Source: Sphingobacteriales bacterium (GTDB taxonomy: Bacteria; Bacteroidota; Bacteroidia; Chitinophagales; Chitinophagaceae). From it: a stretch of DNA of 64,000 bases. The notes beneath the pieces are model-generated. The model did no database searches and was not told where the DNA came from. It saw only the letters and a program-made list of their open reading frames with translations. Within the stretch, counting starts at the first letter, position 1; each line of letters begins with the position of its first letter. The position numbers and the translations under genes are program-made. The stretch is taken from assembly GCA_024642285.1 (NCBI GenBank), contig JAHEBJ010000001.1, forward strand, positions 124,001 to 188,000, written 5' to 3'. Shown here in pieces: positions 9,581 through 18,533 of the stretch.

Positions 9581-9681
9581 ATACAATTTTGAACTATAGT
9601 TATCTTAAACTAACTCACTTCATAGGTTTTTTTAAACATTTTTACTGCTTATCCGTTTTACCTTTATTAATAAACTGATAC

Positions 9682-10614
9682 ATGCCAGCAATTATAAAAG
9701 TTAATAATCTTTCCAAAAAATTTAAGAAAATTAATGCTGTTGACGGACTTTCGTTTACAGTTCAAGAAGGAGATGTATACGGGTTTCTAGGACAAAATGG
9801 GGCAGGTAAATCTACAACTATCCGCATGTTGCTTACTTTGGTAAAACCTACAGCTGGTGACATCAGTATTTTTGGCAAAAATCTTTTTACCCATCGTGGC
9901 GAAATATTAAAGGATATTGGCGCCATTATTGAAAAACCAGATTTGTATAAATACCTAACGGCATTTGAAAACCTGGCCTTGTTTGCTAAAATAAGCGGGA
10001 TTAAAGCTGAGAAATCTTTCTTAATGGATCACTTGAAGATGGTTGAACTTGACGAAAGAGCACATGATAAAGTACACACATTCAGTCAGGGTATGAAACA
10101 AAGACTTGGAATAGCGGTAGCGCTTGTACATAATCCTAAGTTAATTATACTTGATGAACCAACTAACGGACTGGACCCACAAGGAATTGCAGATATGCGA
10201 ACACTCATTTTAAAATTGAGTCGCCAAATGGGAAAAACAATATTGGTTTCATCTCACCTGCTGAGCGAAATAGAACTGGTTGCCAATAAAATGCTCATCA
10301 TTCATAAAGGAAGAAAAATGATTGAAGGTAAAGTAGCAGAATTACTGGATCCGTCAAAATCTGTGGTGTATATAGAAACGCTAAACGATGAGAAAGCAAG
10401 GCAGGTCATTATTGAATCGTCCTGGCAAAGATATTTGCAGCCAGGTGCAAAAGGTATTCTGTTAAAAATGGATAAGGAACAAATTCCGGTACTCATCAGC
10501 TACTTGTCGCAATTAGATATTGGAATACTTGCAGTTAAGCCAACCCATTCACTGGAAGATTATTTTATTTCACTAACAACGCCCAACAACTATGTGGAAT
10601 CTTCTGCAAATTGA
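9682..10614 (+). CDS. ABC transporter ATP-binding protein
   Basis: A 310-residue ATPase subunit of an ABC-2 type exporter. Walker A GQNGAGKST, signature FSQGMKQRLG, Walker B LIILDEPTNGLD and H-loop SSHL are all intact, and a C-terminal extension of about 90 residues is typical of the CcmA/BcrA-like class. Its last 23 nucleotides overlap the permease start, which implies translational coupling. Substrate unknown; the neighbouring membrane paralogues and LolA-like protein suggest lipid, peptide or antibiotic efflux. Confidence 0.92.
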   Translation: MPAIIKVNNLSKKFKKINAVDGLSFTVQEGDVYGFLGQNGAGKSTTIRMLLTLVKPTAGDISIFGKNLFTHRGEILKDIGAIIEKPDLYKYLTAFENLALFAKISGIKAEKSFLMDHLKMVELDERAHDKVHTFSQGMKQRLGIAVALVHNPKLIILDEPTNGLDPQGIADMRTLILKLSRQMGKTILVSSHLLSEIELVANKMLIIHKGRKMIEGKVAELLDPSKSVVYIETLNDEKARQVIIESSWQRYLQPGAKGILLKMDKEQIPVLISYLSQLDIGILAVKPTHSLEDYFISLTTPNNYVESSAN

Positions 10615-11473
10615 ATTGTTTAAAATATTTAAAAAGCCAAGAACATACCTGGCCTTTGCTGTAATAGCTGCATTTATTTTTTTGATTCAGTTGGGGCTTT
10701 ATGTAAATGGCAAAGACTGGATGATGTTTATGCTTGGCTCCCTGGATGAAACCATGGTTGTTGATTATAATAAACTGGTTAACGGTTATGCTGTTTGTTT
10801 TTTTGTACTCAATTTATTATTGGTACATGTACCTATATTGGTTGCGCTGGTGGCCGGCGATGTAGTATCGGGTGAAGCCAGCATGGGTACATTGAGGCTG
10901 TTGGCCGCAAAACCGGTGAGCAGAACCAGCATCATCCTGTCGAAATATTTTGCAACGGCTGTTTATGTTTTTGCATTGTTGATTTGGATTGCTGTAATTT
11001 CTTTACTGGTAAGCCTGGCCGTATTTGGTAAAAATGATTTAATAGTGGCAAAAACGAGTGGTTTGCAATTGATAGAATCAAGTGATGTTTTATGGAGGTA
11101 TTTTTGTGCCTTTGCCTTTGCTTTTATTGCCATGATGGTTGTGGCGGCTATTTCATTGCTGCTTTCAACTTTGTCAGATAATTCGATTGGCCCGATAGTA
11201 GCTACAGTAGGCATTATTATTGTGTGTACATTAGTTAGTGAAATGGAAATTCCCATTTACCAAAAATACATAAGGCCATATTTGTTTACCACTTATATGC
11301 TCGGTTGGAAGGGATTTTTTTATATAGGCTCAACAGCCGATGGGGAAACCATAAAAGGTTCAATCGAATATTTGCCGGGTATTATAAAAAGCCTTGTTGC
11401 TTTGTTAGTTTATATAGTTGCCCTGGTATCTTCATCAGTTTTTATTTTTCGTAAGAAAGACATTTTATCTTAA
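10592..11473 (+). CDS. ABC-2 type transporter permease
   Basis: A 293-residue integral membrane protein with about six helices in the ABC-2 permease arrangement: a first helix after the short N-terminal MWNLLQIELFKIFKKPRTY, a periplasmic segment, then the conserved GDVVSGEASMGTLRLLAAKPVSR amphipathic region. It overlaps the ATPase gene by 23 nt and is followed after 9 nt by the LolA-like gene. It is the partner of that ATPase. Confidence 0.9.
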   Translation: MWNLLQIELFKIFKKPRTYLAFAVIAAFIFLIQLGLYVNGKDWMMFMLGSLDETMVVDYNKLVNGYAVCFFVLNLLLVHVPILVALVAGDVVSGEASMGTLRLLAAKPVSRTSIILSKYFATAVYVFALLIWIAVISLLVSLAVFGKNDLIVAKTSGLQLIESSDVLWRYFCAFAFAFIAMMVVAAISLLLSTLSDNSIGPIVATVGIIIVCTLVSEMEIPIYQKYIRPYLFTTYMLGWKGFFYIGSTADGETIKGSIEYLPGIIKSLVALLVYIVALVSSSVFIFRKKDILS

Positions 11474-11480
11474 AGGAGGA
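11474..11480 (+). promoter_or_regulatory. Strong Shine-Dalgarno site
   Basis: AGGAGGA directly overlaps the permease's end and precedes ATG at 11483 by 2 nt. Such perfect sites are uncommon in Bacteroidota, though the spacing here is very short. Confidence 0.4.
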
Positions 11481-11482
11481 TC

Positions 11483-12175
11483 ATGAAAAAAGTTTTACTG
11501 ATAAATCTGTTCATTCAGCTTTGTTTGTTCTCACAAGCACAGGATGTAAACCTACTGGTGCAAAGGGTAAAAGAAAAAATAAACAGGGTGAACGACTATA
11601 CCGCCGATGCCAAAATGAAAACTAATGTAAGCTTTTTAAAAGTTCCGGTGGCCAGCGTAAAGTTATATTTTAAGAAGCCCGATCAATTAAAAATTGTAAA
11701 CGAAAAAGGTATTTCATTTATACCCAAAGGCGCAGTAAATATGAACATGAACAATATTTTCAGCAGCGGAAAATATACAGTGCTGGATGCCGGCAGCGAT
11801 AAGCTGGGAAAAACCGTTGTAAAAGTTGTTAAACTATTGCCCGAAGACAATAATGAAGATGTTGTGTTATCTACTTTATACATTGATGAAGTGAATGAGG
11901 TTATTCTTAAAACAAAAACAACCACCCGGGATAATGGTACCTATGAACTGGAAATGCAGTATGGGAACAATATAAGCTACAGTTTACCAGCTAAAATAAT
12001 TTTTATATTTAACACCAAAGATTACAAAATGCCCAAAGGCGTAACTTTTGATTTTGAAGACGGCAGTAAAAAGAAAACCGCAGACGAAAAACTAAAAAAT
12101 AAGACAGGAAAAATAGAACTCAATATTAATAACTACAGGATAAATAAAGGAATAACTGCAGATGTTTTTAAATAG
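11483..12175 (+). CDS. LolA-like outer-membrane lipoprotein-sorting family protein
   Basis: A 230-residue periplasmic protein with a signal peptide (LCLFSQAQD) and a LolA/LolB-type fold: VQRVKEKINRVNDYTADAKM, KLYFKKPDQLKI and KTTTRDNGTYELEMQYG lie along the antiparallel sheet that binds acyl chains. It is probably the last gene of the ABC block, so it may carry a lipid or lipopeptide for the exporter rather than serve as the general LolA. Convergent with pdxA at 22 bp. Confidence 0.75.
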   Translation: MKKVLLINLFIQLCLFSQAQDVNLLVQRVKEKINRVNDYTADAKMKTNVSFLKVPVASVKLYFKKPDQLKIVNEKGISFIPKGAVNMNMNNIFSSGKYTVLDAGSDKLGKTVVKVVKLLPEDNNEDVVLSTLYIDEVNEVILKTKTTTRDNGTYELEMQYGNNISYSLPAKIIFIFNTKDYKMPKGVTFDFEDGSKKKTADEKLKNKTGKIELNINNYRINKGITADVFK

Positions 12176-12196
12176 TTACACGCAGGTTTCTGGTAA

Positions 12197-13297
12197 CTAC
12201 TCCGGTATATTGGAAATTTTTTCATCAACCATATTGGCATTAATTACCGAACTCTTTTTGTCTAAAGGGTTTTTGTGTTGTTCGTCATATTCATATCTAC
12301 CGTTAATAATGTCAACACATTTAAAAATAGCTTCTCTAAAAGAAGATTCGTCTGCTTTTCCCTGACCAGCAATATCAAATGCAGTGCCATGGTCGGGAGA
12401 TGTTCTTACGCCTGCTAAACCCGCAGTATAATTTACGCCTTCACCAATTGCCAGACTTTTGAAAGGAATTAAACCCTGATCGTGGTACATGGCCAATACA
12501 GCATCAAATCTTTCATAATGCCCTCTTGCAAAAAAACCATCAGCTGGGTAAGGCCCAAAACAAAAAATATCTCTTTGTTTGGCATCTTTAATTGCGGGTT
12601 TTATAATCTCTTCATCTTCCTTACCTATCAATCCTTCATCGCCGGCATGCGGGTTTAATCCAAGTACAGCTATTCTGGGTTTGTCAATATTAAAATCTCT
12701 TTTAAGGGAGTTGTTGATAATCTGAAGTTTACTTACAATTGCTTCACGGGTAATATTTTTAGCGATATCTTTTACAGGAACATGCTCAGAAACTAATCCA
12801 ATGCGCATGTTTTCGCCAAGCATAAACATCGCAACATCTGAGGCGCCATACAGGTTTTTTAAATACGGTGTGTGTCCCGTAAAATTAAATTGCTCAGATT
12901 GCGTATTGCTTTTGTGAAGCGGTGCTGTAACCAATCCGTCAATCATATTATCCTTTAATGCTTTGCCGGCAGTTATTAAACTAAGCACTGCATATTTCCC
13001 ACCAATATCATTTAATATGCCGGGATTTAAGTTTACTTCCTCATCCCAGCAGTTGTACAAATTGATCTGTTTATTATTGATACGGTTAAGATCACGGGTA
13101 CTGGTAAAGTTGAAGTTGATATCATTCAGGCTTTTTCTGTAAAAATTCAACACTTTATTGTTAGCAAAAACTACCGGTGTGCAAAAATCAAGGATGCGGT
13201 TATCCGCTAATGTTTTGATTATAATTTCAAGTCCGATTCCATTTACGTCACCACAACTTATTCCTATCACTGGTCTTTTGTCTGAAGCTGAGCTCAT
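12197..13297 (-). CDS. pdxA: 4-hydroxythreonine-4-phosphate dehydrogenase
   Basis: PdxA, the NAD- and divalent-metal-dependent enzyme of the DXP-dependent vitamin B6 pathway that oxidises 4-phosphohydroxy-L-threonine. Typical motifs are GDVNGIGLEIIIK, TAPLHK, FTGHTPYL, MYHDQGLIPFK and RTSPDHGTAFDIAG, which hold the metal-binding histidines. At 366 residues it has a slightly long, charged C-terminal tail (KKSSVINANMVDEKISNIPE). It stands alone between two unrelated blocks. Confidence 0.96.
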   Translation of the reverse strand: MSSASDKRPVIGISCGDVNGIGLEIIIKTLADNRILDFCTPVVFANNKVLNFYRKSLNDINFNFTSTRDLNRINNKQINLYNCWDEEVNLNPGILNDIGGKYAVLSLITAGKALKDNMIDGLVTAPLHKSNTQSEQFNFTGHTPYLKNLYGASDVAMFMLGENMRIGLVSEHVPVKDIAKNITREAIVSKLQIINNSLKRDFNIDKPRIAVLGLNPHAGDEGLIGKEDEEIIKPAIKDAKQRDIFCFGPYPADGFFARGHYERFDAVLAMYHDQGLIPFKSLAIGEGVNYTAGLAGVRTSPDHGTAFDIAGQGKADESSFREAIFKCVDIINGRYEYDEQHKNPLDKKSSVINANMVDEKISNIPE

Positions 13298-13437
13298 GAT
13301 TAAAATTATTTAAGGATAAAAGTACAAATTCTTGGCTGTAAGTTTTTATTTAACCCTTTCTTTTCATTATTAATCTGGAAACAGATACATAATAACGGGC
13401 AAAAATCTGGCAGCTTACTTTTTAATACTTATTTCAA

Positions 13438-16400
13438 TTACCTAATAATAATCAGTTGCCTAACTATTCTTTCCGTGGCTGTTTCGATAATTATTGCATA
13501 GACTCCTTCACTTAGCTTGTCAAGGTTCAGATTAACATTATTGAATCCCTTTGTCAGTTTTTCTTTTTGACTTAAGACCTTGCTACCAACCTTATCAATC
13601 AATATAAATGAAGCCAGAATATTCTTATCAACATATAAGTTAACATTTACGTATCCGCTTGCCGGGTTAGGCATTATGGTAACGGGAGTTTGCGTTTGTG
13701 CTTTTCTTACAACAACTACATTGCTGTATTTAATTTCCCCCGTTTTGCCTATAATTTTAAGCCTGTAATAAATGATATTATTAGTAATATGGCTTGTATT
13801 GTCGGTAAATCCAAAACTTTGTTCTGTGTTTAATTTAACCATGTCTGCGACAATGCCAATTTTGTTGTAAAGAGAATTATCAGTACTACGTTCAATTTCA
13901 AAATGATCAACTTCTTTGTCAGCTATTATCGTCCAGTTTAGGTCTACATTTTTATTGTTTTGCACCGCATTAAAAACCAGGAATTGAATAGGTAGTACAT
14001 AACCAGTAAAACGCCAGTCACGGTCAGTCTGAGACGGAATTGTTTTTTGCACTGTTGTTCTTGAACCTGGTGTCGGGTCACCTGTAAATGTACCACCTGT
14101 GCCCATTCTGTATGATGTACCTTTAATATTTGTTACAGAATTCAATGAATCAAAACGGTTATCCAATCCATCACCATCGGAATCCAAACCAGTTGGCGTT
14201 ACATTATCATCAGGTAGTCCATTAAGATTAAAGTCATTGCCTTCCACAATATCTGCCATTCCATCATTATCAGTGTCGGTATCCCTGTAATCCGGTGTAC
14301 CGTCACCATCATGGTCATAAACAAATATGCCGGAACCTCCAAATGCTGCTGGTAAATTATCATAAGTATTTACAAGTCCATCACCATCTGTATCAATGAC
14401 ACCTGGCAATATATAACCGGCGGTTGTCTGTCCTTCAATATTATCCGGTATACCATCATTATCGGAATCTATATCTAAATAATCTGGATTACCTGAACCA
14501 TCTGAATTTCGCAAGTTTAAGGAACCTAAAGCGGACACAGTTGTTGACCATCCGTTAGTTCCAATAATACCGTCAGCTATACCATTAAGATCTGCATCTG
14601 GTAATCCAGCCTCAATCACGTCAACGATGCCATCTCCATCGCTGTCTAAATCATATGCGTTTGGCCTGAAATCACGGTCTATATTTTTATTTGGATAATC
14701 ATCCGCTCTTCCATCAATTGGAGAGATGTCATCACCAGTTTTTAATAAAGCTGTTGCTGCAAAATTATTATCACTTAAACCATCATTATTTGTATCTACA
14801 AATCCATCAATTACTCCGTTATTATTTGCATCGGAACCTCCTGCCTCAACTACATCGGGTATGCCATCGTTATCGCTGTCTGTATCTAAATAGTTTGGAA
14901 TGCCATCGTTGTCAAAATCAGGGGCACCCAGTCCAATTCCAGAACCAGTAACACCAGTATTATTGGCATCTACATTTTGGGAGAAACCATCTCCATCGGA
15001 ATCTGTGTAATTGTCTATAATACCATCACCATCTGTATCTACGCCATAAGCCTCTACTACATCCGGTATTCCATCGTTGTCGCTATCCAGGTCATATTGA
15101 TTGGGAATACCATCCAGATCTTTGTCTGACAAGTCATTTATGCCGTCGAGGTTAGTATCAACCCACGGAAGAAATGTAGGATCCATGTAATTTGGGATTC
15201 CGTTATTATTCGCATCAGCACCCCAGTCGAAATTATCGTTAACACCATCTAAGTTATAATCGACAAAACCCGGATAAGTAGGGTCATTCCAGTTAGGAAT
15301 ACTATTACTGTTTGCATCCTGTAACGCAACAGGGTTGTTGAATTCAACATAATCAGGGATACCATCATTGTCATCGTCAATGTCAATACAATTATTTATA
15401 GTTATGGTAACAGGTGTTACATCAGAATAATTACATGATGCTCCTCCAAGGTTTATTGCATTGGTAGCAACAACCATTCTGTATTGATCGCCGTTATTTG
15501 CAGCTGTAGTTGCAGAAGGTGGCAGGGTGTATGAATTTGTGAATTCATATAAACTTCCGTTCCAAACCGGAGAAGCAACACCTGAAGTTCCGGCTATATC
15601 AGTCCACGTTGCACCACCGTTGGTACTGAGCTGCCATTTATAATAGATATATACATTGTAGTAGGATCTTACTGTATCAGATATTGTGAGAGTCTGTCCC
15701 GCACATACGGCCGGACTGACTGATGGAGAATAGATCATGTTTGGGTAGCAGGTCCTGATGCTGATATCATCCAATGCCCAGTCGTTTCCACCACCTCCTG
15801 GAGCATTGTTTCTAAAAGTTAATCTGAATCCGGTTTGTGTAGAGTTGGTTTTATAAACAAATGAACGTTTTACCCATTTGTTTAAAGTGTCAGATCCGGT
15901 TTGTGTTCCGCCTAATCCCTGGTATACTAACTCTCCCGTTGTATAATAATCAACACCATCAACTTCCATAGCGATATTAGGACGTACACCTGCAGAATCT
16001 CCAGGTGCTGTTGGAATGTAGGTTGCTCCTGAAGTACCAGTACCGGTTGAATCGCAGCCGCATTTATAACATATATTTTTAAACCACGCAGAAATTTCAT
16101 AATAAGTATCTGTGCAGGCACCCGTTGCATTATATTCAAATGCAACGTCAGTTCTGTAAGCAGAATTAATGGCAAGCATGTAACCACATGGATTACTGAC
16201 ACTGATTGGTTGATTTAAATCGCACGGTGGATTTCCCTGAGAAATATTACCCGTATTGGCAGCTCCGGTATGATCACCGGTTATATCCCAAACACCAAAT
16301 ACTCGGGCACTGTTACTTTTAGGTACTGTTTGGTTAGTTGTTCCTGCCGCACTGGTATTGTTTGCTACTCCATAATAGTAATCCTGTGGTGAATTAGCAC

Positions 16401-18228
16401 CAAAGGTATTGTAGATATAAGTTGTATTGGCAGATGCCCCTCTGTTTTGTGGATATGCAGGTGATCCAGAAGGAGCACCAAATGTTCCGTTAAATTCATC
16501 GCCTATAACATTTGTTGCAGATACTGCATCAGGGCAAGCTCCAGGACTTTCGTATACCATTAAGCTATCTTTTGGAAATGAAACGCTATGGAATACTCCA
16601 GTAACGGAATCTCTGAATCTGAATTCACCCCCTCCGAAATTTATTTTTGTTCCATAACCTGCATTTATTGTTACCCTGAACGTCGCCATTAAAATACAGG
16701 TTCCACCAAATACAGAAGGCCTTGAGTTGCTTCGTAATATTCCTCCTCTGGTCTTGGTTGCGCCAATACCCATGTTCATTTGTATGGTTGTATCTGTGCC
16801 AATTCCAAGTGTACTGTACCAGCCGGGATCACTATCGGCATTGCTATCAGTGAATGGAGTAACAAGCTTTCCTTCATTCGTTCTTAAAGAAAGACTGTTG
16901 GGAACATACGCAAATCCTTGTCCGGCCGAAAGTGTATCATAATATGATATGTTGTCAATTGCCCTGTGTTGATTTGCAAGATTTCTCTGAACAACCAGAG
17001 TAGCTCGTATTTCCAGTTCATCTCCTGGATCTATGGAACCACCAACTGTACCATCAGTGATGTTCACATAGGTCTTACCATAATCAATGATCGCACTGCC
17101 TGCAGGATCAGGATCTGTAATACAAATATTAAAAGAATACGAACCTCCCGAAACAGTAGAAGATAAGTTATTTGTTGTAATTCTTACATAGTAGGTATTG
17201 CCAACGGTTAAACCTCCTCCACCAGGATTTGTTCTTGTGTTAAGTGGTGAAGCAATGCAGGCTCCAGTTAATTGAGTTAGTGATCCACATGTTCCAGAAA
17301 ATAATTGTATTCTAGGTCCGGCAGTATTAAGATTGCTGCCAACCGAACTTAGTGTAATTGTAGGGTAAGCTGACTGTGCAACAAAACTGTACCACACATC
17401 AGGTGATGACGCATTTCCGCATGCTGGTAACCCTGCAGTAGCAACAGCTCCAATTAAAGTTCCTGATGTATTTGAACAGGTAGTTGCACTAACTAATGTA
17501 AGCGCAGTTGAACAATCATCATTCGACGGTGGTGGTGGTGGAATGAACAACAAGGTCTGCGAAAATTGAAACCACGGATTATTGGTTGAAGTTGAAGTGT
17601 TATTTACAGGTAGGTCTGTACCTGATGAACTTCCTGTTTCTATAGTACAGCTTACATTACTAGAACTACCTGATGAATAATTCCATCCGAGGTCAACACA
17701 TATTCTTTGTCCTGCTGTTATTATTAAAGTACCTACATTTAGTGAAATCAGTGTTCGGTTTGTTAATGTTGTTGTAACGTCAGTTGTCGTACAGGTACCT
17801 GCTTCAGTTGCAATACTGCCATCAGTATTAATAATTCTTAAATAAAGAAATCCCTGCCCCGTTCTTCCAGAGTTTGTACTACTTTGGTCAAATCGAACTT
17901 GACCAGTAAAAGTTCCGGTAATAACTTGTGCTTGTAGTGGATCGGAAATCCATTGGTCCAATAAACATTTCCTAACCGCAGCGGCTCCACTATTACCGGT
18001 TGCTTTTGTAGTAAGTGTACTGCCGTCAGGCGAAGTACTCATCGCATACCTGTTTGCCCCTGAAGTGACATCCCAACCAGCATTAAATGCCGGAGATAAA
18101 GATGCAGTCGAGCCGAGGTTCAAGTAGAGTCTTGTCTGTGCACTAAGGTTTGTGTGAATTGCTATTGTTATCAAAAACAATAAAAAAATTCTTTTACGCA
18201 AAAACAATGTGTAAAAAATTGGTTTCAT
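13438..18228 (-). CDS. Giant T9SS-secreted protein with thrombospondin type 3 repeats
   Basis: The track ORF extends to 18321, but MKPIFYTLFLRKRIFLLFLI at 18228 gives a proper signal peptide, so about 1,596 residues are expected. Order of domains: a unique beta-rich segment, one Bacteroidota NDDCxxA-type (PPC-like) domain, a region with a short cysteine motif CYKCGCD, an Ig-like stretch, then about ten calcium-binding DxDxDGxxD TSP3 repeats (DSDNDGIPDVVEA and similar), a fibronectin-like domain and a type A sorting domain (PNPASGYVNVNLYV ... RQLIIIR). Probably a surface adhesin or matrix protein. It is a paralogue of the 24375-30197 product and divergent from the sugar dehydrogenase gene. Confidence 0.88.
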   Translation of the reverse strand: MKPIFYTLFLRKRIFLLFLITIAIHTNLSAQTRLYLNLGSTASLSPAFNAGWDVTSGANRYAMSTSPDGSTLTTKATGNSGAAAVRKCLLDQWISDPLQAQVITGTFTGQVRFDQSSTNSGRTGQGFLYLRIINTDGSIATEAGTCTTTDVTTTLTNRTLISLNVGTLIITAGQRICVDLGWNYSSGSSSNVSCTIETGSSSGTDLPVNNTSTSTNNPWFQFSQTLLFIPPPPPSNDDCSTALTLVSATTCSNTSGTLIGAVATAGLPACGNASSPDVWYSFVAQSAYPTITLSSVGSNLNTAGPRIQLFSGTCGSLTQLTGACIASPLNTRTNPGGGGLTVGNTYYVRITTNNLSSTVSGGSYSFNICITDPDPAGSAIIDYGKTYVNITDGTVGGSIDPGDELEIRATLVVQRNLANQHRAIDNISYYDTLSAGQGFAYVPNSLSLRTNEGKLVTPFTDSNADSDPGWYSTLGIGTDTTIQMNMGIGATKTRGGILRSNSRPSVFGGTCILMATFRVTINAGYGTKINFGGGEFRFRDSVTGVFHSVSFPKDSLMVYESPGACPDAVSATNVIGDEFNGTFGAPSGSPAYPQNRGASANTTYIYNTFGANSPQDYYYGVANNTSAAGTTNQTVPKSNSARVFGVWDITGDHTGAANTGNISQGNPPCDLNQPISVSNPCGYMLAINSAYRTDVAFEYNATGACTDTYYEISAWFKNICYKCGCDSTGTGTSGATYIPTAPGDSAGVRPNIAMEVDGVDYYTTGELVYQGLGGTQTGSDTLNKWVKRSFVYKTNSTQTGFRLTFRNNAPGGGGNDWALDDISIRTCYPNMIYSPSVSPAVCAGQTLTISDTVRSYYNVYIYYKWQLSTNGGATWTDIAGTSGVASPVWNGSLYEFTNSYTLPPSATTAANNGDQYRMVVATNAINLGGASCNYSDVTPVTITINNCIDIDDDNDGIPDYVEFNNPVALQDANSNSIPNWNDPTYPGFVDYNLDGVNDNFDWGADANNNGIPNYMDPTFLPWVDTNLDGINDLSDKDLDGIPNQYDLDSDNDGIPDVVEAYGVDTDGDGIIDNYTDSDGDGFSQNVDANNTGVTGSGIGLGAPDFDNDGIPNYLDTDSDNDGIPDVVEAGGSDANNNGVIDGFVDTNNDGLSDNNFAATALLKTGDDISPIDGRADDYPNKNIDRDFRPNAYDLDSDGDGIVDVIEAGLPDADLNGIADGIIGTNGWSTTVSALGSLNLRNSDGSGNPDYLDIDSDNDGIPDNIEGQTTAGYILPGVIDTDGDGLVNTYDNLPAAFGGSGIFVYDHDGDGTPDYRDTDTDNDGMADIVEGNDFNLNGLPDDNVTPTGLDSDGDGLDNRFDSLNSVTNIKGTSYRMGTGGTFTGDPTPGSRTTVQKTIPSQTDRDWRFTGYVLPIQFLVFNAVQNNKNVDLNWTIIADKEVDHFEIERSTDNSLYNKIGIVADMVKLNTEQSFGFTDNTSHITNNIIYYRLKIIGKTGEIKYSNVVVVRKAQTQTPVTIMPNPASGYVNVNLYVDKNILASFILIDKVGSKVLSQKEKLTKGFNNVNLNLDKLSEGVYAIIIETATERIVRQLIIIR
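14054..14118 (-). repeat. 65-nt identical inverted repeat, copy 1
   Basis: By eye comparison, 65 consecutive nucleotides inside the sequence for TSYRMGTGGTFTGDPTPG are identical, in reverse complement, to 29514-29578, while flanking codons already differ at synonymous positions. Confidence 0.7.
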
Positions 18229-18470
18229 AAGATTGGCGTTGTTGGGATTTATTGGAAAAAGAATAATTGATTTTGTCTGATTTTTTGTTTCGAATAAATT
18301 CGGCAAAACACAACTATTCAACTACAAACGCAACAGAATTATAAATATTGCTAATCAAGCACTTAGCTAATTTAATAAACAAAAAGTAAATTTATTTAAC
18401 GATGTTTTCTAAATAAACCTAATATTATTTGATTTTTTTTAACCTGTTACTACAATATTTACAAGATTTA

Positions 18471-18501
18471 TTTGTTAATGTATATTAGTAATAATATTTA
18501 G
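18471..18501 (+). promoter_or_regulatory. Possible promoter of the sugar dehydrogenase gene
   Basis: TTTG (18471-18474) and TATTTAG (18495-18501) with a 20-bp spacer resemble the Bacteroidota promoter pattern. The region is very AT-rich, so chance matches are likely. The ATG is at 18534. Confidence 0.35.
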
Positions 18502-18533
18502 AATCAGCAATATATATTCAAATCCAATTGATT

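Noticed and set aside
14691-14951. His/Tyr-rich ORFs opposite the TSP3 repeats (also 28441-28671)
   Set aside because: They are antisense shadows of the repetitive GAT-rich calcium-binding coding sequence.
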